A stretch of 6,283 nt of DNA, taken from positions 1 through 6,283 of the forward strand of contig QHRT01000310.1 in the NCBI GenBank assembly GCA_003220195.1, written 5' to 3'. Origin of the DNA: Candidatus Rokuibacteriota bacterium (GTDB lineage Bacteria; Methylomirabilota; Methylomirabilia; Rokubacteriales; CSP1-6). The position numbers were made by a program, and so were the translations under genes. The notes under the pieces were generated by a model, which was given only the letters and a program-made list of their open reading frames with translations, was not told the DNA's origin and made no database searches. Shown piece by piece: positions 1-5,992 of the stretch; the stretch's first letter is position 1, and every line of letters begins with the position of its first letter.

Positions 1-452
1 TCAATTTACGTTATTAAGCGCGGGACTCGTCGTGACTCACGGACACTTCGAGCCAATCCTCAACGCTTCCGGAGCGAGGAGCGACCGAAGGACGTCCGAG
101 ACCAGACAAGCTGGCTCGTAACCCGTCACCGTGGCGAATCAGGCCCAGCGACGTCGCGTGCATCTCGTGCGGAGGCCGTGAACCAGGCATTCGAGCGGTC
201 ATGAGTGTCGACAGCAGACCGCGGGCTCGCGTGCGCTCCTCGCGACTCGTCACCACGGGGGTCTACGCCAGTACGGCTGGGGAGGCTGGCGACCTCGTCC
301 CATCATCGGGTCCAACGGAAGGCTAGTCGCTGCTGGCGATGAAGCGCGTTCGGTGGCGTGGCGGGTCGGCGCCCTTGGACTCGCTGGCTTCAATTTCCGA
401 TCCGCGGCACTCGAGACTTGTCTGAGAGGACAAATGTCCATACACTTCTTTG
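1..452. other. No supported gene; left intergenic or decayed stretch
   Basis: I find no convincing gene here. Open frames exist on both strands, the longest being about 80 codons on the minus strand at 14-256, but their translations are rich in Arg, Ser and Pro, show no family motif and have no matching ribosome binding site. I see no tRNA, no obvious hairpin with a T tract, and no direct-repeat array. The stretch leads into a decayed toxin gene, so it could be a remnant of older accessory DNA, but that is inference only. Confidence 0.5.
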
Positions 453-684
453 GTGCGGTCCGAATGGGATCCGCTCAAGGCGGAAGCGAACCTCCGCGCG
501 CACGCTGTGAGCTTTGCGGAAGCGGTGAGCGTCAAGAGCCGAGGTTCGTGACGCTGGGCCTGAGCAACTGGCGAACCTGCTCGTCGTCGTTTACACGTAT
601 CAGGAGCCCGACGCGATCCGGTTGATTTCGGCGTGGAAGGCGAACAAGCGCCAGAGGAAAGCCTATGAGAAGGGCCGTCGCTGA
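453..684 (+). pseudogene. brnT: Decayed BrnT-family toxin gene (type II toxin-antitoxin), frameshifted and internally deleted
   Basis: BrnT toxins are small ribonucleases of about 90 residues, encoded just upstream of the BrnA antitoxin. Three pieces of the family can be read here, each in a different frame. At 453-527, from a GTG, the reading is VRSEWDPLKAEANLRAHAVS followed by FAEAV, the usual N-terminus. At about 536-568 the reading is EPRFVTLGLSN, the middle motif. At 571-684 it is ANLLVVVYTYQEPDAIRLIS, then AWKANKRQRKAYEKGRR and a stop, the usual C-terminus. Roughly 15-20 residues expected between FAEAV and EPRF (the DP...D..HS block) are absent. The middle-to-end junction behaves like the loss of one base near 569-570. 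The gene cannot make a full BrnT. A start at ATG 434, behind AGAGGA at 425-430, is possible but is in another frame. The family call is from memory of BrnT sequences; the frame breaks are seen directly. Confidence 0.75.
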
Positions 685-1000
685 GAAATATCGAGACTTC
701 GATTTCTCCCGCGCCAAGCGGGGCGCCGTCGTGAAGCCCGAGCCAGGGAAGACCAAGATCTCCATTCGCCTCGACAACGCGGTGATCGAATTCTTTCGCG
801 CGGCCGGCGATCGGGCCGGTGGAGGAAACTACCAGACGCTGATCAACGACGCGTTGCTGGAGCACATCCATCGACGGTCGACCCTCGACGCCGTCCGTCA
901 GGTCGTCCGAGAAGAACTCGCGCCGTATGGCACCGTACGAGGCTCTAGCTTCCGGCTTCGACGGACGCCCTCCGAGCGGACGCGCTCCGCGCGCCGTTGA
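665..1000 (+). CDS. brnA: BrnA-family antitoxin, ribbon-helix-helix type
   Basis: This 111-residue protein matches BrnA antitoxins, which bind and neutralise the BrnT ribonuclease and repress their own operon as DNA-binding dimers. Residues 29-37 (KTKISIRLD) look like the DNA-contacting strand. Residues 38-48 (NAVIEFFRAAG) and 55-68 (NYQTLINDALLEHI) look like the two helices of the ribbon-helix-helix fold. The loop between them, DRAGGG, is slightly longer than the usual short glycine turn. The start at ATG 665 is supported by AGAGGA at 653-658, six bases upstream, and by a 20-bp overlap with the brnT remnant ending at 684, the normal brnTA arrangement. Residues after REEL (82-85) form an Arg-rich tail of about 25 residues that is not typical of the family and may be read-through into formerly non-coding DNA. 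The partner toxin is broken, so the antitoxin appears to be an orphan here; it may still repress its promoter or cross-act on another BrnT. Confidence 0.85.
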   Translation: MRRAVAEKYRDFDFSRAKRGAVVKPEPGKTKISIRLDNAVIEFFRAAGDRAGGGNYQTLINDALLEHIHRRSTLDAVRQVVREELAPYGTVRGSSFRLRRTPSERTRSARR

Positions 1001-1039
1001 GCTGACGCGTCCGGCGCGCAACGACCGGCCGCAAAAGGT

Positions 1040-1069
1040 TTGCCGCGCACCGACTCGCCGTTGTATAAA
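1040..1069 (+). promoter_or_regulatory. Candidate sigma70-type promoter upstream of the beta-helix gene
   Basis: TTGCCG at 1040-1045 and TATAAA at 1064-1069 are separated by 18 bp, a fair match to the -35 and -10 consensus in otherwise GC-rich DNA. Transcription would start near 1076, leaving a leader of about 200 nt before the ATG at 1283. No other good AT-rich box is visible in 1001-1282. This is pattern matching only. Confidence 0.3.
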
Positions 1070-1272
1070 GCTTCACGTTCTCGGCGCGTCGTGTGCGGCG
1101 ATAGGCCGCAGGCGATCTTTCCGGGCGAACGAGATAGACTGGATTCCTCATTGGGAACGGTTGGCGCGTTATCGCGAGAGGTTCGGCTCGACAACCTTGT
1201 GCGCCTGGCTATCGAGACCGAGGAAGCGATCGCTGTCGCGACATGGCAGGTCTTTCAGTCGTCACAGGTGAT

Positions 1273-1279
1273 GGAGGGG
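1273..1279 (+). promoter_or_regulatory. Ribosome binding site that fixes the start of the beta-helix gene
   Basis: GGAGGGG lies just upstream of ATG 1283, with GGAGG ending five bases before the codon. The same reading frame stays open upstream to ATG 1040 and includes an ATG at 1271, but neither is followed by a signal peptide at the N-terminus, whereas 1283 starts directly on one. Confidence 0.65.
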
Positions 1280-1282
1280 CAG

Positions 1283-2527
1283 ATGCGCGTATTGAGAGTG
1301 GCGTGGTTCCTCCTGCTCGTCCTCGGATCTGCGAACGCGGCTGACGCGGCGGCGCCCCTGACGTTCCCCGGGGCGGCGCCCTGTAACACGACGCTCCAGG
1401 CCTGCATCACCGGCGCAAGCGCGGGCGACACCATCCAGATCGCCACCAACGGGCCGATCGCCGAGTCGCCCAACGTTCCCAAGAGCCTCACGATCCAACC
1501 GGCGGCCGGCTTCGTTCCGGTCGTCAACGGAAGCTTCTTCCTGAGCAGCACGGGCACGCCAGCCGACATCACGGTGCAGAACCTCACGATCAACGGGACC
1601 GTGCGTGGCAGTCCGGGAACCGCGGATCTCTCCGTTCACATTCTCAACAACACGATCTCGATCTCGGGAGGCTTCAGCGTGGCGATCGACGTCTCCTCGG
1701 GAACCTTTCCGCCCTACGGCAACGTGACGTCCGAGATCCGCGGAAACACGGTCACGGTCACGGGCGGCGGCCAGGGCAACCAGTGCATCGGCATCCTCGG
1801 CAACGCGATCATCGCGCTGAACGGGCCGGGCGAAGCGATGACCGCCGACATCATCGGCAATCGGGTGGACGCGACCGGGACCAACGACGGGATCGAATGC
1901 CGCAACTTCCAGCAGGCGCCGAATTCGACGCTCGACTGCCGGATCATCAACAATCTGGTGACCGGACAGCTCAGCGAAGCGGGGTTCCCCGGCGCCATCG
2001 TGGTGTCGGCCGATGGGTTCAGCCCCATCACCGTGCAGGTCGTGAACAACACCGTGGCGAACAACCAGGGTGGCATCGGCGTCAGCGCACGGACGGATCT
2101 CGGCGCCTCGATCACCGGCGTGGTGGCGAACAACATCATCGCGAACAGTTCCAGTTCTGGGTTGTTCATCGATAGCTCGGTGGCGGTCTCCAACAACAAC
2201 AATTTGCTATTCCACAACGGGTTCAATGACTTCACGCCCGGACCGGTCACGCTGCATCTGAATCCGAAGTTCGTCGGCGGCTTCCATCTGGCGTCCGACT
2301 CGCCGGCGATCAATGCCGGCTCCAACGCGCAGGTGCCGCCCGACATCACCACGGACCTCGACGGCAACGCGCGGATTCAGTTCTCGGTCGTCGACATCGG
2401 CGCCTTCGAGACCAGCGTGCCTGGCAGGGAGGCCGCGGCCATCCCCACCCTTTCCTGGCCGGGACAGCTCGCCTTCCTCGTGGCGCTGATCGGCCTCGGC
2501 GCGTCGGTCCTGGTGCGGCGAGCCTGA
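1283..2527 (+). CDS. Secreted right-handed beta-helix protein with choice-of-anchor Q-like module and IPTL-CTERM-like tail
   Basis: This 414-residue exported protein has no enzyme signature I recognise. Residues 1-22 (MRVLRVAWFLLLVLGSANAADA) are a signal peptide with cleavage near ANA or ADA. Residues 31-45 contain a Cys pair (PCNTTLQAC) followed by SAGDTIQIA, a typical cap of parallel beta-helix domains. From about 90 to 330 runs an asparagine ladder: NN or GN pairs follow short hydrophobic strands at residues 122, 154, 192, 223, 255 and 283, spaced 28-38 residues apart, as in a solenoid. Residues 334-376 (FHLASDSPAINAGS through DLDGN to VDIGAFE) match the module often called choice-of-anchor Q. 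The last 28 residues begin IPTLSWPG at 387, then a hydrophobic helix, then VRRA. This resembles IPTL-CTERM sorting signals, which direct proteins to the cell surface through an exosortase-like system, but the usual order is S-x-W-G. An adhesin, a polysaccharide-binding or a polysaccharide-cleaving role are all possible. The gene stands alone. Confidence 0.85.
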   Translation: MRVLRVAWFLLLVLGSANAADAAAPLTFPGAAPCNTTLQACITGASAGDTIQIATNGPIAESPNVPKSLTIQPAAGFVPVVNGSFFLSSTGTPADITVQNLTINGTVRGSPGTADLSVHILNNTISISGGFSVAIDVSSGTFPPYGNVTSEIRGNTVTVTGGGQGNQCIGILGNAIIALNGPGEAMTADIIGNRVDATGTNDGIECRNFQQAPNSTLDCRIINNLVTGQLSEAGFPGAIVVSADGFSPITVQVVNNTVANNQGGIGVSARTDLGASITGVVANNIIANSSSSGLFIDSSVAVSNNNNLLFHNGFNDFTPGPVTLHLNPKFVGGFHLASDSPAINAGSNAQVPPDITTDLDGNARIQFSVVDIGAFETSVPGREAAAIPTLSWPGQLAFLVALIGLGASVLVRRA

Positions 2528-2538
2528 ACCGCGCGCTC

Positions 2539-2552
2539 CGGGACCGGTCCCG
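2539..2552. repeat. 14-bp perfect palindrome after the beta-helix gene
   Basis: CGGGACCGGTCCCG is a perfect inverted repeat 12 bp past the stop codon. GCGCGC at 2531-2536 and again at 2562-2567 can pair around it to lengthen a hairpin. No T-run follows beyond TCTTT at 2569-2573, so a classical intrinsic terminator is doubtful. A palindrome of this length can arise by chance in DNA this GC-rich. Confidence 0.35.
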
Positions 2553-2838
2553 AAGGCGCCAGCGCGCGTCTTTCGCTGCTCCCGATCGAACAGGAAGCGC
2601 GCTGCGCAACTGATCCGGTTGAGCCGTGTCGAAGACGCTCACCGTCGACCCCGCCCGGCCACGACCCGCAATTCGAGATTCTCCAGAACCCAGAGGCTCG
2701 GGAAGATCCGCCGGCTCGGCTGCGGCACCCGGCGGGCACCCAAACAGCGCGACCTGCCCGGGCGGCCCGCCAGCCACGTCGCCTGCGCGACAGGCCACCC
2801 GGCCTCACGGCCGCGTTCTCGATCGGCCCCCCGGCTTC

Positions 2839-2867
2839 TTGACCCCAGGGGTGGAACGGCGCAAGAT
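2839..2867 (+). promoter_or_regulatory. Candidate promoter of the korAB operon
   Basis: TTGACC at 2839-2844 matches five of six -35 consensus bases. CAAGAT at 2862-2867, after a 17-bp spacer, keeps the important A at position 2 and T at position 6 of the -10 box. Transcription would begin near 2874, about 50 nt before the GTG start of korA, a normal leader length. No operator-like repeat is obvious beside it. Confidence 0.35.
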
Positions 2868-2911
2868 TGCGTGGGTTTGGCGCGCGACCGCAGCACTCGA
2901 GCGCGCCGCCG

Positions 2912-2918
2912 GGAGAAG
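2912..2918 (+). promoter_or_regulatory. Ribosome binding site that fixes the GTG start of korA
   Basis: GGAGAAG ends four bases before GTG 2923, with GGAGA placed six bases upstream of it. The open frame continues 99 codons further upstream, but only the protein from 2923 starts with the expected N-terminal strand and glycine loop of the family, so this site decides the start. Confidence 0.65.
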
Positions 2919-2922
2919 AAGC

Positions 2923-4707
2923 GTGAAGACAGTGGATCTGGCCATCGGCATCGGGGGCGCGGCAGGACAGGGCATCGCCACTCCGGGCGACATCCTGGCG
3001 CGCATCTTCGTGCGGCGCGGGCTGCACGTCAACGCCTACAACGCGTACCAGTCGATCATCCGGGGCGGTCACATCTTCTTGACGCTCCGCACGAGTGACG
3101 CGCCGGTCCTGAGTCACGGCGACAGGCTCGACGTGCTCATGCCGTTGAATCAGGACACGATGAACCGGCACCTCCGGCTGATGGGCGCCGGCTCGACGGT
3201 GCTCTTCAACAGCGACACGATCAAGCCCGCCGACGCTGCCGCCGGCGTGCAGCTCTGCCCGTTTTCCGTCAAGCAGCTGGCGCCCGGGCTCCGGGGCGAC
3301 CTGGTGCAGAACACGATCGCGCTGGCCGCGATCTTGAGGCTGATCAAGGTCGAGTTCGAGATCCTCGAGGAGATCCTGACGCTGCAGTTCAAGCGCAAGG
3401 GCGCGGCGGCGGTCGCCGAGAACGTCGGCGTCGCGCGCGCCGGCTACGACTATGCCGAAACGCATTTCCGGCCGTTCCCGTTCTCCCTTCCCGACACCGG
3501 CAAGCCGCTCGCGTTCTTCGAAGGCAATCAGGCGCTCGCGATGGGCGGCGCGGCCGCCGGCGTGCGGTTCTACTGCGCCTATCCCATGAGCCCGTCGTCC
3601 GGTGTCCTGCACTGGATGGCGCGGCACGGGCGGCAGCTCGGCATCATGGTGCGACAGGTCGAGGATGAGATCGGCGTGATCAACATGGCCATCGGCGCGG
3701 CGCACACGGGCTGCCGCGCCATGTGCGCGACGTCGGGCGGCGGGTTTGCGCTGATGAGCGAGGCCCTCGGCTCCGCGGCCATGATGGAGATCCCCGTGGT
3801 CTGCATCAACGTCCAGCGGGCGGGGCCGGCCACGGGCGTGCCGACCAAGACCGAGCAGGGGGATCTCTGGCAGGTGCTGGGCGCCGGCCAGGGCGATTAT
3901 CCGCGCATTATTGTCGCGCCGACGAACATCACCGACTGCTTCAAGATCGTCCCGCGCCTCTTCAACCTGGTCGACCGGTTCCAGTGTCCGGGCATCATCC
4001 TCTCCGACCTGCTCCTGTCCGAGGGTCGCTCGAGCGCCGACCCGGCCGAGTTCGATTTCAACGTGCCGATCGAGCGCGGCGAGGTCATCGGGCTCAACGG
4101 CGACGGGCCGCCGGCGAACGGGTACAAGCGCTACCTGATCACTGACAGCGGTGTGTCGCCGCGCGCGCTGCCCGGCACTCCCGGCTACGCGCACGTCGTG
4201 GCGACCGACGAACACGACGAGGACGGCGTCCTGATCAGCGACGAGTTCACGGACCCGCACAAGCGTCAGGCGATCCACGAGAAACGTATGCGCAAGATGG
4301 ACGGGCTCTTGCCGCTGCTGGAGACGCCGGCGCTACACGGTCCCGATGATGCTCAGGTGACGCTGCTCGGCTGGGGCTCGACGGAAGGCGTCATCTGGGA
4401 AGCGATGCAGCAGCTCGCCGACGCGGGGATCACGGCCAACAATCTGCAGATCAAGTGGCTGGTGCCGCTCCACGGCGAGGAGATCGTCTCGATCCTCTCC
4501 CGGTGCGCGAAGGTCCTGATCGTGGAGAACAACTACAGCGGCCAGTTCGCGCGGTATCTCCGGTCGGAGACGGGCTTCGCGGCGGACGGCCACATCCGAA
4601 AATACGACGGCGAGCCGTTCATGCCGCACCACATCGTGGATGGTGTCCGGGCGATCCTGGCGGGCTCGACCAAACTCTACGTGCCCGTGCACGAGATCCA
4701 GGTGTGA
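2923..4707 (+). CDS. korA: 2-oxoacid:ferredoxin oxidoreductase, fused gamma-alpha subunit
   Basis: With the beta subunit downstream this forms a cytoplasmic enzyme that oxidatively decarboxylates a 2-oxoacid to its acyl-CoA and reduces ferredoxin. It can feed the oxidative TCA branch, or run in reverse in CO2 fixation. The 594-residue product shows the fused order of two-subunit enzymes. The gamma domain spans about 4-190, with the glycine loop GIGGAAGQGI at 9-18 and IIRGGH at 45-50. The pyrimidine-binding alpha domain starts at EGNQALAMGG (200-209), with YPMSPSS at 220-226, VEDE at 246-249 and RAGPATGVPTKTEQGD at 299-314. The C-terminal domain ends with VENNYSGQ and KYDGEPF. The canonical motif is YPITPSS, so the usual Thr is Ser223 here. 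GTG 2923 is chosen over the upstream-open frame because the homologous region begins there. It is 13 bp upstream of korB, so the two are surely co-transcribed. 2-Oxoglutarate is the likeliest substrate, inferred from the beta-subunit motif; pyruvate or branched-chain 2-oxoacids are not excluded. Confidence 0.92.
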   Translation: MKTVDLAIGIGGAAGQGIATPGDILARIFVRRGLHVNAYNAYQSIIRGGHIFLTLRTSDAPVLSHGDRLDVLMPLNQDTMNRHLRLMGAGSTVLFNSDTIKPADAAAGVQLCPFSVKQLAPGLRGDLVQNTIALAAILRLIKVEFEILEEILTLQFKRKGAAAVAENVGVARAGYDYAETHFRPFPFSLPDTGKPLAFFEGNQALAMGGAAAGVRFYCAYPMSPSSGVLHWMARHGRQLGIMVRQVEDEIGVINMAIGAAHTGCRAMCATSGGGFALMSEALGSAAMMEIPVVCINVQRAGPATGVPTKTEQGDLWQVLGAGQGDYPRIIVAPTNITDCFKIVPRLFNLVDRFQCPGIILSDLLLSEGRSSADPAEFDFNVPIERGEVIGLNGDGPPANGYKRYLITDSGVSPRALPGTPGYAHVVATDEHDEDGVLISDEFTDPHKRQAIHEKRMRKMDGLLPLLETPALHGPDDAQVTLLGWGSTEGVIWEAMQQLADAGITANNLQIKWLVPLHGEEIVSILSRCAKVLIVENNYSGQFARYLRSETGFAADGHIRKYDGEPFMPHHIVDGVRAILAGSTKLYVPVHEIQV

Positions 4708-4720
4708 AGGAGACGGCGTG

Positions 4721-5647
4721 ATGGCGATCATCGAACGTGAAGCGACGAGACGGGGCCAGACGGCGGTCGCCGAACGCCCCAAGGTCACGGTCAGGGATCT
4801 CAAGGGCAAGGTCGATCCCGACTGGTGTCCCGGGTGCGGCGACTTCGGCGTGCTGGCCGCGCTGAAGCAGGCGATCGCGGAGCTGTCGCTGCAGCCGTAC
4901 GAGGTGCTGACGGTCAGCGGGATCGGCTGCTCGTCGAACCTTCCCGGGTACCTGAGCACGTACGGCATGCACACGTTGCACGGCCGCGCGATCGCGGTCG
5001 CGACCGGCGCCCAGCTCGCCAATCACCACCTGAAAGTGGTGGTCACGGGCGGCGACGGCGACGGGTACGGCATCGGCGGCAACCACTTCGTCCACGCCAT
5101 GCGCCGCAACGTCGACCTGACGTACGTCGTCATGAACAACCAGGTCTATGGACTGACGACGGGCCAGCTCTCCCCCACCAGCATCAAGGGCATGACCACG
5201 AAGAGCACGCCCTTCGGCAGCGTCGAGAACCCCATCAATCCGATCCCGCTCGCCATCACGTCCGGCGCCACGTACGTGGCGCGGGGGTTCACGGGGCAGC
5301 AGAAGCACCTGGTCGAGCTGATCAAGGGCGGCCTCCAGCACAAGGGCTTCGCGCTGATCGACACCTTCAGCCCGTGCGTGACCTACAACCACGACAACAC
5401 GCACGAGTTCTTCAAGCAGCGGACGCGAAAGCTCGACGAGATGGGCCACGACCCGACCAACTTTCACGCCGCGCTGGAGAAGGGCTTCGCCTGGGGCGAC
5501 GAGATCCCGATCGGCCTCTTCTGGAAGCGCGAGGACCTTCCGGCGCTCGACGAGCTGGAGCCGGTGCTCGCCGACGGGCCGCTGGCGCACCGCTCGCTCG
5601 GCGTCGGTCCGGACGCCGCGCGAGCCCTGCTCAAGGAGTTGATGTAG
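4721..5647 (+). CDS. korB: 2-oxoacid:ferredoxin oxidoreductase, beta subunit (ThDP and 4Fe-4S binding)
   Basis: This 308-residue protein is the catalytic beta subunit. It holds thiamine diphosphate and, by family knowledge, a single 4Fe-4S cluster. The four expected cysteine ligands are all present: C36 and C39 in WCPGCG, C70 in GIGCSS, and C219 in SPCVTY. The ThDP-Mg motif runs from GGDGDGYGIGG at 110-120 to the Asn of MNNQVYGLT at 138-146. The YGLTTGQLSPTS stretch at 143-154 is the form seen in 2-oxoglutarate or broad-specificity enzymes; pyruvate-specific ones typically read NTG there. AAGGAG at 4707-4712, overlapping the korA stop, serves the start. ATG 4721 is chosen, although the in-frame GTG at 4718 immediately before it is equally reachable. 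An N-terminal arm of about 30 residues precedes the core. No ferredoxin-like delta subunit or separate ferredoxin gene lies in the window. The length is normal for the two-subunit class, and the next gene is convergent, so the operon ends here. Confidence 0.93.
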   Translation: MAIIEREATRRGQTAVAERPKVTVRDLKGKVDPDWCPGCGDFGVLAALKQAIAELSLQPYEVLTVSGIGCSSNLPGYLSTYGMHTLHGRAIAVATGAQLANHHLKVVVTGGDGDGYGIGGNHFVHAMRRNVDLTYVVMNNQVYGLTTGQLSPTSIKGMTTKSTPFGSVENPINPIPLAITSGATYVARGFTGQQKHLVELIKGGLQHKGFALIDTFSPCVTYNHDNTHEFFKQRTRKLDEMGHDPTNFHAALEKGFAWGDEIPIGLFWKREDLPALDELEPVLADGPLAHRSLGVGPDAARALLKELM

Positions 5648-5654
5648 CTTCTTC

Positions 5655-5708
5655 CGTCACCCGGCGCGTCGCAGCCGTCGCCCGCCGGTCGCGGCCGGCC
5701 GCGTGACG
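5655..5708 (+). terminator. Possible GC-rich terminator hairpin after korB
   Basis: CGTCAC at 5655-5660 can pair with GTGACG at 5703-5708. Inside lies CGCGGCCGGCCGCG at 5690-5703, a perfect 14-bp palindrome. The structure starts 8 bp after the korB stop, where a terminator would be expected, but it lacks a T tract and the two stems share a base and so compete. CGTGACGC at 5702-5709 is repeated at 5721-5728. It could act for either strand. Confidence 0.25.
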
Positions 5709-5910
5709 CGCGAGCGGACCCGTGACGCCGCCGGACGCCTCGCCGAGTAGCGCGCCTCGAACACCGGGGCGCCGGGAGCGCGCTCCTGCCGGACGCCGTG
5801 GCCGGGGTTGGCGGCCAGGTACACGCGCTCGAGGCCGGGGCGATCGCGAACCCAGACGAGCAGACGAGCACGCGCGGCTTGAAACTTTCCCACGACACTG
5901 GCTCGGTCAT
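5657..5910 (-). pseudogene. Possible small gene split by an 8-bp tandem duplication; function unknown
   Basis: On the minus strand, GGAGG (complement of 5916-5920) lies five bases before an ATG at 5910-5908, one of the best ribosome binding sites in the window. The frame starts MTEPVSWESFKPRVLV and then turns into low-complexity Ser, Ala and Pro sequence antisense to korB. If one copy of the tandem 8-mer at 5853-5868 is removed, the frame instead continues as WVRDRPGLERVYLAANPGHG, with mostly G/C third bases, and stops at 5657 after 81 residues. The last 25 or so residues are Arg-rich and may not be true coding sequence. I recognise no family. It lies downstream of ndk on the same strand, with about 82 bp between the ndk stop and this ATG. 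It may be a broken gene, a sequencing or assembly slip, or chance. Confidence 0.35.
5853..5868. repeat. Exact 8-bp tandem duplication (CAGACGAG x2)
   Basis: CAGACGAG at 5853-5860 is repeated directly at 5861-5868, with two further matching bases (CA) after it. Eight bases are not a multiple of three, so the duplication shifts the minus-strand small ORF that crosses it. It looks like a replication-slippage event. Confidence 0.85.
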
Positions 5911-5931
5911 GGTGACCTCCGCCTCGTCCGG

Positions 5932-5945
5932 CGGTCGCGCGACCG
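5932..5945. repeat. 14-bp perfect palindrome downstream of ndk
   Basis: CGGTCGCGCGACCG is a perfect inverted repeat 47 bp beyond the ndk stop, read on the minus strand, and 12 bp before the ribosome binding site of the small minus-strand ORF. It could be a weak terminator stem or a protein site. No T-run follows on either strand, and GC-rich DNA gives such palindromes easily. Confidence 0.3.
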
Positions 5946-5992
5946 GCGCGCTCAACGGGTCACGGCCGGCCCGCTGCCGGACCGGACGGCAT

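Larger units (their letters stand above)
2528..2922. other. Non-coding gap between the beta-helix gene and korA
   Basis: No gene is supported in these 395 bases. The korA frame is open upstream to GTG 2626, and another plus frame is open from 2619, but the translations are rich in Pro, Arg and Gly and show no oxidoreductase sequence. The stretch holds a 14-bp palindrome just after the beta-helix stop and a promoter-like pair near 2839-2867. It is therefore best read as the end of one transcription unit and the leader of the next. Confidence 0.6.

Noticed and set aside
14..441. Two small minus-strand frames (14-256 and 250-441)
   Set aside because: Low-complexity Arg/Ser/Pro translations with no family signature and no good start signal.
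323..1021. 232-codon open frame on the minus strand opposite brnTA
   Set aside because: It lies antisense to brnA and the brnT remnant, shows no motif of its own, and has no clear ribosome binding site.
1040..1282. Extended start of the beta-helix protein at ATG 1040 or 1271
   Set aside because: It would bury the signal peptide inside the protein. ATG 1283 has GGAGG at the right distance and starts on the signal peptide.
2626..2922. N-terminal extension of korA by 99 codons from GTG 2626
   Set aside because: The added sequence is rich in Pro, Arg and Gly with no family similarity, while GTG 2923 has a good ribosome binding site and begins directly at the conserved gamma domain.
2377..4278. 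633-codon open frame on the minus strand opposite korA
   Set aside because: This is a shadow of the GC-rich korA gene: the translation is dominated by Arg, Asp, Val and His with no domain, while the plus strand encodes a clear oxidoreductase.
4619..5590. 323-codon open frame on the minus strand opposite korB
   Set aside because: It is antisense to a strongly supported gene with all catalytic motifs. Its composition is that of a third-position shadow.
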